Below, one piece after another: positions 1-5,292 of a DNA stretch of 7,241 bases. The notes below the pieces were generated by a model. The model had not been told where the DNA came from. It was given only the letters and a program-made list of their open reading frames with translations, and did not search any database. The stretch's first letter is position 1, and each line of letters opens with the position of its first letter. Source of the stretch: Eudoraea sp. (GTDB taxonomy: Bacteria > Bacteroidota > Bacteroidia > Flavobacteriales > Flavobacteriaceae); NCBI GenBank assembly GCA_013042125.1, contig JABDQS010000002.1, forward strand, positions 1 through 7,241. The letters are read 5' to 3'. The position numbers and the translations under genes are program-made.

Positions 1-423
1 CTTACATCTAAAATTTTCCAAAGGCAGCCCATAGGACGTGTAGAGGGAAGTACAAAATTTTACCTGGACGAGGATGGTAAATCTATGCCATTATCCAAGA
101 TGCACTCCGCCAGAGTGCCTATTATCACAGGTGAGATTACAGGTAAAAGTCTGGATGATGTATTTGAGATATTGAAATATATAAACCAGGACGACTTTCT
201 ACGAAAGAATATAATTGGGATACATATTCAATCGGAAGAACGATACCAATTAAAGTTTCGGGTGGAGGATTTCATTGTTGATCTTGGTAATGTGGAGGAC
301 TTGGAGAGCAAGTTTAAGAACTTCAAGGCATTTTATGCGAAAGCCATGAAGGATAAGTCATTACGGGATTATGCCGTGGTAAGTTTAGAATTTGATAATC
401 AGGTAGTGTGCACCAAAATATAA
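1..423 (+). CDS. ftsQ: Cell division protein FtsQ, 3' part (5' end outside window)
   Basis: The reading frame is open from the first base to the TAA at 421-423, giving the last 140 residues; the start lies upstream, and the in-frame ATG at 85 is internal. FtsQ/DivIB is a bitopic inner-membrane protein whose periplasmic part recruits other divisome proteins (FtsB/FtsL in model species). The visible part would be the C-terminal periplasmic beta domain, running from PIGRVEGSTKFYLDEDG through RVPIITGE to a final strand, VVSLEFDNQVVCTKI. The segment before that (SKFKNFKAFYAKAMKDKSL) looks helical. FtsQ sequences diverge strongly, so the name rests on these motifs together with the position 6 bases before ftsA in the usual dcw order. 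The short gap implies co-transcription and perhaps coupled translation with ftsA. Confidence 0.92.
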   Translation, partial: LTSKIFQRQPIGRVEGSTKFYLDEDGKSMPLSKMHSARVPIITGEITGKSLDDVFEILKYINQDDFLRKNIIGIHIQSEERYQLKFRVEDFIVDLGNVEDLESKFKNFKAFYAKAMKDKSLRDYAVVSLEFDNQVVCTKI

Positions 424-429
424 ATAACT

Positions 430-1752
430 ATGGAACAAGATAATTATTCAGTAGGCCTAGATATTGGAACAACCAAAATAGTGGCGATTATTGGGAAGGA
501 AAACGAGTATGGAAAGATAGAAGTACTAGGTATAGGCCGTTCCAAAAGTTTAGGGGTACACAGAGGCGTTGTGAATAATATCACACAAACTATCAAGTCT
601 ATTCAGCAGGCCGTTGAACAGGCAGAGGCTAATTCGGGCTTAAAAATAGGATCTGTTGTTGTAGGTATAGCCGGTCAACATATCCGCAGTTTACAGCACA
701 GTGATTATATCACCAGAGCCAATTCTGAAGAAGTGATCAATGAGGACGACCTGGAAAAACTTTGCAATCAGGTGTATAAGCTTGTGATGTTACCCGGGGA
801 GGAGATCATCCATGTACTGCCTCAGGAATACAAGGTAGACGGGCAGGCAGAAATAAAGCAGCCTATCGGAATGTATGGTGGGAGACTCGAAGCTAATTTT
901 CATGTGGTGGTAGGGCAAGTATCCTCCATAAAAAATATAGGTCGATGTATTAAAAGCGCCGGCCTGGATCTGTATAATATAACCCTCGAACCGCTTGCCT
1001 CCTCAGAAGCAGTATTGAGTCAGGAAGAGAAAGAAGCCGGAGTGGCCCTGATAGATATAGGTGGCGGTACCACAGACCTTGCCATTTTTAAGGATGGAAT
1101 AATCAGGCATACTGCAGTGATTCCTTTTGGTGGAAATGTCATAACAGAAGATATCAAGGAAGGCTGTTCCATTATTGAAAAACAAGCAGAATTATTAAAG
1201 ATGAAATTCGGTTCAGCCTGGCCGGGTGAAAATAAGGATAATGAGATCGTATCCATTCCGGGTTTAAGAGGAAGGGAACCCAAGGAGATCACTTTGAAGA
1301 ACCTCTCCAAGATCATTCACGCCAGAGTGGTTGAGATAGTGGAGCAGGTCTATGTGGAGATCAAAAATTACGGGCATGAAGAGCAAAAAAAGAAACTTAT
1401 TGCCGGAATAGTTCTTACAGGTGGGGGTAGCCAACTGAAACATCTGAAGCAACTGGTAGAATACATTACCGGAATGGATACCAGAATTGGATATCCCAAC
1501 GAACATCTGGCCGGAGACTCCGATGCAGAAATCGCAAGTCCACTATACGCGACTGCAGTTGGACTTTTAATGAATGCCGTTGAAAATAAGGACAAACGCA
1601 GATTGAAGACGCTGGAAGAAGAAAAAGAGCGGGAAATGGTTCTGGAAGGTCATGAAAACATGACTACAGCCACGGCTACAAAAAGAGAACGCAAATCGGT
1701 CTTTGACCGATGGTCTGAAAAACTTAAGGATTTCCTAGATAACGCAGAATAA
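430..1752 (+). CDS. ftsA: Cell division protein FtsA (actin-like membrane tether of the Z ring)
   Basis: This 440-residue protein has the actin/Hsp70 ATPase fold. Phosphate-1 is GLDIGTTKIVAIIG at residues 9-22, phosphate-2 is ALIDIGGGTTD at 206-216, and the adenosine motif is VLTGGGSQLK at 328-337. The stretch between about residues 85 and 165 fits the SHS2 subdomain (1C) typical of FtsA. A charged linker (about 387-421) leads to KSVFDRWSEKLKDFLDNAE (422-440), which reads as an amphipathic helix and should be the membrane-targeting sequence. FtsA polymerises on the inner face of the cytoplasmic membrane, binds the FtsZ C-terminal peptide and helps recruit later divisome proteins. The ATG at 430 is chosen because the nucleotide-binding motif starts 8 codons later, as in the family. 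There is no Shine-Dalgarno sequence; the preceding bases are AT-rich (AAATAACT). It lies between ftsQ and ftsZ, most likely in one operon. Confidence 0.98.
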   Translation: MEQDNYSVGLDIGTTKIVAIIGKENEYGKIEVLGIGRSKSLGVHRGVVNNITQTIKSIQQAVEQAEANSGLKIGSVVVGIAGQHIRSLQHSDYITRANSEEVINEDDLEKLCNQVYKLVMLPGEEIIHVLPQEYKVDGQAEIKQPIGMYGGRLEANFHVVVGQVSSIKNIGRCIKSAGLDLYNITLEPLASSEAVLSQEEKEAGVALIDIGGGTTDLAIFKDGIIRHTAVIPFGGNVITEDIKEGCSIIEKQAELLKMKFGSAWPGENKDNEIVSIPGLRGREPKEITLKNLSKIIHARVVEIVEQVYVEIKNYGHEEQKKKLIAGIVLTGGGSQLKHLKQLVEYITGMDTRIGYPNEHLAGDSDAEIASPLYATAVGLLMNAVENKDKRRLKTLEEEKEREMVLEGHENMTTATATKRERKSVFDRWSEKLKDFLDNAE

Positions 1753-1790
1753 ATACAAAGCATAGCACATTAACCAGTAACAAGAATAAC

Positions 1791-3719
1791 ATGAGCAAGA
1801 ACACCGAATTTGAAAGTATTTCCTTTGACCTCCCCAAGAATCAAAGTAATGTAATAAAAGTGATCGGCGTTGGAGGTGGTGGCAGCAATGCCATAAATTA
1901 TATGTTTCAGGCCGGGATCAATGGAGTAGATTTTGTAATCTGCAACACAGATTCCCAGGCGCTTCAAAATAGTCCTGTACCCAATAAAATTCAACTAGGG
2001 GTCTCCCTCACCGAAGGTTTAGGCGCCGGAGCAAATCCTGAAGTAGGGGAACAGGCTGCGATAGAGAGTATGGAAGATATTAAGTCTATGCTCGATACAA
2101 CTACAAAAATGGTCTTTATCACTGCCGGTATGGGCGGGGGCACAGGTACTGGTGCGGCTCCTGTCATTGCAAAACTAGCAAAGGAAATGGACATTCTGAC
2201 GGTAGGTATTATTACCATGCCATTTCAGTTTGAAGGAAAAATGAGATGTCGACAGGCACAAAAAGGAATAGAACGCCTGAGAGATCATGTAGATTCGCTT
2301 ATCATTATCAATAACAACAAGCTCCGGGAGGTTTACGGTAACCTGGGGTTCAAAGCCGGTTTCTCCAAAGCAGATGAGGTGCTTGCCACTGCTGCACGGG
2401 GAATAGCTGAAGTTATTACCCATCACTATACACAAAACATTGATTTACGCGATGCCAAGACGGTACTTTCCAATAGTGGTACTGCTATTATGGGATCTTC
2501 CATGGCATCTGGTACGTCCAGGGCCACGGAGGCTATCATGATGGCCCTTGATTCACCATTATTAAATGACAACAAGATCACTGGGGCAAAAAATGTCTTG
2601 TTACTGATCGTTTCCGGTACTAAGGAGATCACCATAGATGAGATAGGGGAGATCAATGATCATATTCAGATTGAAGCAGGTCATGGAGCCAATATTATAA
2701 TGGGAGTAGGGGAAGATGAGACCCTGGGAGACGCTATTGCAGTTACCGTGATCGCAACGGGATTCAATGTGGATCAGCAGGATGAGATAGTCAATACAGA
2801 GTCTAAGAAGATAATTCATACCCTTGAGGATGACCAGAAAGCTGTACACAACTTAACCGAAGATCCTGAAGTTGTGCATGAACTCCTGGAAGAAGAAGAG
2901 GAGGAATTTGAACCAATAGTAAAACACACTTTGGAAATAGAAGAAGATATGGATCTGATCCCTACCACAAATTTCATTCGAAATTTTAATGTTTTCTATG
3001 ACGAGGTAGTGGCTCCTGAGATGAATGAGAATGATTTTGTGATCGTTGATTCCAAAGAGGAACTTTTTGATATAGAAGTAGTAGATCCTATAACCGTATC
3101 GGCTGAGGAAGACAATAAAGAGCAAATTGCGTTTAGTTTTGATCTGCCTATTGTTGAGAGCGTTGAAGAGGAAGATGAGAAAGAACATGTCATTACCTTT
3201 TCCCTGGATGAGGAGATCAGCGACATGGATGTCAACGACCATATAGAAGTGATCCCTGTGTTGGAATACAGCAAAGAAGGAGAAACACGTTACAGTTTAG
3301 ACGACTATATGGAACTTGAATCGCAATTAACAGGGGCCCGTTCTAAAGCGGAGGATTATGATCCAAAGATCGTTGAAGAGGAGCTGGTCTTTGAGCAGAA
3401 AACGGTGAGTGCCTTTGAACAATCGAGTGAGAGCAAGGATAAGGGAGAAATAGATCCTATGAGTACACCCATTGAAGAATTACTCAAAGCACGAGCTGAT
3501 GAAAGGAGAAGAAAATTAAAGGATTTCAATTACAAGTTCCAAAACAGTCTCAGTCATATTGAAGAAATTGAGAAAGAGCCGGCCTATAAGCGCCAGGGGA
3601 TTAATCTGAATGAAAATCCAAAGGACGGGAAGGTTTCCAGAACAACTTTAGGGGAGGACAGCAATGATGAGATACAATTGCGTTCTAACAATTCTTTTTT
3701 ACATGATAATGTGGATTAG
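1791..3719 (+). CDS. ftsZ: Cell division protein FtsZ (tubulin-like GTPase) with long C-terminal linker
   Basis: This 642-residue protein forms the Z ring at midcell. The GTPase core (about 18-325) starts with IKVIGVGGGGSNAINYM and carries the tubulin signature GGGTGTGAAP at 115-124. The T7 synergy loop is NIDLRD at 216-221; D218 and D221 match the catalytic aspartates, so GTP hydrolysis should be intact. Residues 330-620 form an acidic, probably disordered linker, far longer than in E. coli (whole protein 383 residues) but usual for flavobacteria. Islands that look conserved stand out in it: SFDLP (449-453), YSLDDYMELE (501-510), RADERRRKLKDFNYKF (568-583) and EPAYKRQGI (596-604). The tail (622-642) ends NNSFLHDNVD and replaces the proteobacterial DIPAFLRRQ-type peptide; it should bind FtsA. 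The ATG at 1791 gives the short extension ESISFDLPKN before the core, as in relatives. A strong terminator follows 36 bases after the stop. Confidence 0.99.
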   Translation: MSKNTEFESISFDLPKNQSNVIKVIGVGGGGSNAINYMFQAGINGVDFVICNTDSQALQNSPVPNKIQLGVSLTEGLGAGANPEVGEQAAIESMEDIKSMLDTTTKMVFITAGMGGGTGTGAAPVIAKLAKEMDILTVGIITMPFQFEGKMRCRQAQKGIERLRDHVDSLIIINNNKLREVYGNLGFKAGFSKADEVLATAARGIAEVITHHYTQNIDLRDAKTVLSNSGTAIMGSSMASGTSRATEAIMMALDSPLLNDNKITGAKNVLLLIVSGTKEITIDEIGEINDHIQIEAGHGANIIMGVGEDETLGDAIAVTVIATGFNVDQQDEIVNTESKKIIHTLEDDQKAVHNLTEDPEVVHELLEEEEEEFEPIVKHTLEIEEDMDLIPTTNFIRNFNVFYDEVVAPEMNENDFVIVDSKEELFDIEVVDPITVSAEEDNKEQIAFSFDLPIVESVEEEDEKEHVITFSLDEEISDMDVNDHIEVIPVLEYSKEGETRYSLDDYMELESQLTGARSKAEDYDPKIVEEELVFEQKTVSAFEQSSESKDKGEIDPMSTPIEELLKARADERRRKLKDFNYKFQNSLSHIEEIEKEPAYKRQGINLNENPKDGKVSRTTLGEDSNDEIQLRSNNSFLHDNVD

Positions 3720-3754
3720 TTAGTTATTTTGAAAGGTTATTTTAACCAAGCCTG

Positions 3755-3793
3755 AACCCGGAATGATCCCCATCATTTCGGGTTTATTTTTTT
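3755..3793 (+). terminator. Intrinsic terminator of the ftsQ-ftsA-ftsZ operon
   Basis: A 13-base-pair stem (3755-3767 with 3772-3784, one G·U pair) closes on a CCCC loop and is followed by TA and a run of seven T (3787-3793). It starts 36 bases after the ftsZ stop codon and before the promoter-like box of the next gene, so it should separate the two transcription units. Confidence 0.93.
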
Positions 3794-3800
3794 ATCTTCG
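3793..3800 (+). promoter_or_regulatory. Probable -7 promoter element of yqeY (TATCTTCG)
   Basis: TATCTTCG differs at one position from the Bacteroidota -7 consensus TAnnTTTG. It lies 20 bases before the yqeY ATG, which would give a 5' leader of about 10-17 bases. Its first T is the last T of the preceding terminator tract. I see no clear -33 TTG/TTTG box at the usual distance; that region falls inside the terminator hairpin. Confidence 0.6.
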
Positions 3801-3820
3801 TGTGTTTAAAATTAGAAGCT

Positions 3821-4270
3821 ATGAGCTTACAGGAAAAGGTAATGCAAGAAATGAAATCTGCAATGAAGGCTAAGGATGCTGTAGCACTGGAATCACTGCG
3901 TGCTATAAAATCAGCTTTGTTATTGGCACAAACCGATAAAGGCGGAGGTGGCTCTTTATCTGAAGCAGATGAGATCAAAATGGTACAAAAATTAGTGAAG
4001 CAGCGGAAAGACAGCGCAGCTATCTATATTGACCAGGGCAGGGAAGATCTGGCTGCAACAGAATTATCACAGATTGCCATTATAGAAAAATTCTTACCGG
4101 AACAGCTCAGTGAAGAGGCTGTTGAAAAAGTAGTGCAGTCAACGATCAACAAGGTAGGAGCCGATGGGATGAAAGATATGGGGAAGGTCATGGGCCTGGT
4201 AACAAAAGAACTTGCAGGTAAAGCCGATGGAAAGACCATATCGAACATTGTACGCAAGCATCTTAGCTAG
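3821..4270 (+). CDS. GatB/YqeY-domain protein
   Basis: This is a 149-residue stand-alone protein with the YqeY domain, the helical module also found at the C-terminus of the amidotransferase subunit GatB, where it contacts tRNA. The role of the free-standing form is not settled; a tRNA-related function is inferred from the domain. Family motifs are MSLQEKVMQEMKSAMKAKD (1-19), LRAIKSALL (26-34), KQRKDSAAIY (60-69), REDLAATEL (74-82), IIEKFLPEQLSEEE-like (87-100), DMGKVMG (119-125) and the C-terminal GKADGKTISNIVRKHL. The frame stays open upstream to a GTG at 3800, but that GTG overlaps the promoter box and the ATG at 3821 gives the normal family N-terminus, so I start there. The gene follows ftsZ as in other flavobacteria, but the terminator and its own promoter box suggest separate transcription. 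Confidence 0.95.
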   Translation: MSLQEKVMQEMKSAMKAKDAVALESLRAIKSALLLAQTDKGGGGSLSEADEIKMVQKLVKQRKDSAAIYIDQGREDLAATELSQIAIIEKFLPEQLSEEAVEKVVQSTINKVGADGMKDMGKVMGLVTKELAGKADGKTISNIVRKHLS

Positions 4271-4279
4271 CAAATACTA

Positions 4280-4603
4280 ATGAAAATCTCTGAACTCAAG
4301 ACCTTGCTGGAAACCGCTATACAACGCACGGAAAAACGTATTGCTCAGTATAAAGGCCTTTCCGGTCCTGTAGCTCCCGATAATGCCATAGGGCGGGTTT
4401 CGAGGATGGATGCCATTAATAATAAAGGGGTGATGGAAGCTGCATTGCGCAAGTCAGAAGAGCAACTGAAAGGGTTAAAACGAAATTTGTCCAAATTGGG
4501 AACCGATGACTTTGGGAAGTGTACGAAATGCGGCATAAGCATCCCTTTTGAACGCATTTTATTGGCACCAGAAAGTTCTTTTTGCGTAAATTGCGCTCGC
4601 TAA
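4280..4603 (+). CDS. TraR/DksA-family zinc-finger protein (short form)
   Basis: This 107-residue protein has an N-terminal coiled coil (helices about 2-26 and 48-73) joined by a turn containing PDNAIGRVSRMDAINNK (33-49), then a C4 zinc finger: C81-x2-C84-x17-C102-x2-C105. Family members such as DksA and TraR reach into the RNA polymerase secondary channel and alter promoter response, DksA together with ppGpp. This protein is shorter than E. coli DksA (151 residues) and lacks the DxxDxA motif of the DksA coil tip, so I do not call it dksA. An RNA-polymerase regulatory role is family inference. The gene starts 9 bases after yqeY with no promoter box between them, so the two are probably co-transcribed. 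There is no Shine-Dalgarno sequence. Confidence 0.92.
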   Translation: MKISELKTLLETAIQRTEKRIAQYKGLSGPVAPDNAIGRVSRMDAINNKGVMEAALRKSEEQLKGLKRNLSKLGTDDFGKCTKCGISIPFERILLAPESSFCVNCAR

Positions 4604-4620
4604 GAAAGCGAATTCGAAAT

Positions 4621-4694
4621 GGCTGCGTAGTTCAACTGGATAGAATATCAGATTTCGGCTCTGAGGGTTGGGGGTTCGAATCCCTCCGCGGTCA
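4621..4694 (+). tRNA. tRNA-Arg (anticodon TCG, reads CGA)
   Basis: The 74 bases fold into a full cloverleaf. The acceptor GGCTGCG (4621-4627) pairs with CGCGGTC (4687-4693) with two G·U pairs; discriminator A is 4694. The D stem 4630-4633/4643-4646 has one G·U, and its loop contains GG at 4638-4639. The anticodon stem 4648-4652/4660-4664 pairs perfectly, its loop is TTTCGGC, and the anticodon is TCG at 4655-4657 with G37, usual for tRNAs reading C-starting codons. The variable loop has 5 bases. The T stem is 4670-4674/4682-4686 with loop TTCGAAT. CCA is not encoded. The gene starts 17 bases after the zinc-finger gene with no clear promoter between, so read-through and processing are possible; a small hairpin (4597-4601 with 4607-4611) sits over the upstream stop codon. 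Confidence 0.9.
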
Positions 4695-4722
4695 CTCATA
4701 AACCAAAAAAAGTGAAAAGACG

Positions 4723-4757
4723 AGCGAGCTCCAAAAAGGAAGCTCGCTTTCTTTATT
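4723..4757 (+). terminator. Intrinsic terminator downstream of tRNA-Arg
   Basis: GCGAGCT (4724-4730) pairs with AGCTCGC (4741-4747). CC/GG extends the stem inward past a bulged A at 4740, the loop is AAAAA, and A4723-T4748 extends it outward. The T-rich tail TTTCTTTATT follows. It lies 28 bases after the tRNA and should end the transcript that contains it. Confidence 0.88.
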
Positions 4758-4801
4758 GGAGTGAATCGAAGTCTTCTTTTTTTTGTTTTCAACGCGCCTG
4801 C

Positions 4802-4828
4802 CCGCCTTGCGTAAAGCGGATTATTTTT
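4802..4828 (+). terminator. Possible second weak terminator or hairpin
   Basis: CCGC plus TT (4802-4808, one bulged C) pairs with AAGCGG (4814-4819) around a GCGTA loop, followed by ATTATTTTT. The stem is short, so it could be a weak back-up terminator or simply a chance hairpin in the non-coding stretch between the tRNA block and the next gene. Confidence 0.3.
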
Positions 4829-4905
4829 CCCGCTAATTGTCTGAAGTAATTATCCTTTACCTACAATATTAGCATATCCTTAACAAGGGAAACAAAATCA
4901 TTCAC

Positions 4906-4913
4906 TAAATTTG
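4906..4913 (+). promoter_or_regulatory. Candidate -7 promoter element (TAAATTTG) abutting a start codon
   Basis: TAAATTTG is an exact match to the Bacteroidota -7 consensus TAnnTTTG and ends 5 bases before the ATG at 4919. If used, transcription would start at or within a few bases of the start codon, giving a leaderless or nearly leaderless mRNA. I see no TTG/TTTG box at the -33 distance, and the region is AT-rich, so a chance match is possible. Confidence 0.4.
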
Positions 4914-4918
4914 AAATC

Positions 4919-5224
4919 ATGAGGCAAAATTCTGTAAAGATAATATTCTCTTTTATTTTACTCGGACTATTTCTTTTTGTAAAAGGGCTTAGCTACCACG
5001 CACTGTCTCATGATGATACCGGGGATACCATAAGTTGTGAACTTTGTGAATTTGCACTTCTTAATGAAACAATCTCCTATGATTTGGCAGTGCAATCTGA
5101 CCTTCCTGCCCCATCCCTACAAACTCCGTTACAACAGACTTCTGGCTCCTTGTATGAAGTAAACATCGAAGTTGCTTTTGATCAGGTCCTGTTTGGCAGA
5201 CCTCCCCCATTTGTCCTTTCTTAA
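4919..5224 (+). CDS. Small exported or membrane-anchored His/Cys-motif protein, function unknown
   Basis: This 101-residue protein has one hydrophobic segment (about 8-23) after a short basic N-terminus (R2, K7), fitting an uncleaved anchor or a Sec signal peptide; there is no lipobox. Directly after it comes H27-x3-H31-D32-D33, then C40-E-L-C43, a plausible metal-binding or redox site outside the cytoplasm. Residues 45-90 show no domain I recognise. The end is FGRPPPFVLS. This layout (signal, His stretch, CxxC, Pro-rich RxPP tail) recalls DUF2946-type proteins that sit near metal-related TonB receptors in proteobacteria, but that is resemblance from memory, not an alignment. ATG 4919 is the only methionine in the frame. 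A TonB-dependent receptor starts 68 bases downstream on the same strand, so the two may form one transcription unit. A role in metal handling is inference. Confidence 0.75.
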   Translation: MRQNSVKIIFSFILLGLFLFVKGLSYHALSHDDTGDTISCELCEFALLNETISYDLAVQSDLPAPSLQTPLQQTSGSLYEVNIEVAFDQVLFGRPPPFVLS

Positions 5225-5244
5225 CTACTTAACTGGACAAATTC

Positions 5245-5269
5245 TCTCAGGCATCCTTACGCGCTGAGA
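5245..5269 (+). other. Inverted repeat between the small gene and the receptor gene
   Basis: TCTCAG (5245-5250) pairs with CTGAGA (5264-5269); an inner GC/GC pair (5251-5252 with 5261-5262) extends it past a bulged G, leaving an 8-base loop. No T run follows, so it is unlikely to be a terminator. It might affect stability or translation of the receptor mRNA, or be chance. Confidence 0.3.
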
Positions 5270-5292
5270 CCTAATAATTAATATCTCTTTCA

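Noticed and set aside
2853..3242. 129-residue minus-strand reading frame
   Set aside because: It lies wholly inside ftsZ, its translation is low-complexity Phe/Ile/Leu-rich as expected opposite an acidic linker, and it shows no domain.
3800..3820. GTG at 3800 as an alternative start of the YqeY-domain protein
   Set aside because: It overlaps the promoter-like box and adds MCLKLEA, which does not fit the family N-terminus MSLQ.
4559..4792. 77-residue minus-strand reading frame containing GGIRTPNPQSRN
   Set aside because: It is the antisense of the tRNA-Arg gene; GGIRTP-type peptides are a well-known spurious product of tRNA antisense translation.
4840..4905. Possible Zur/Fur-type operator upstream of the small His/Cys gene
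   Set aside because: The AT-rich stretch around AATATT has no convincing dyad matching a known Zur or Fur box.
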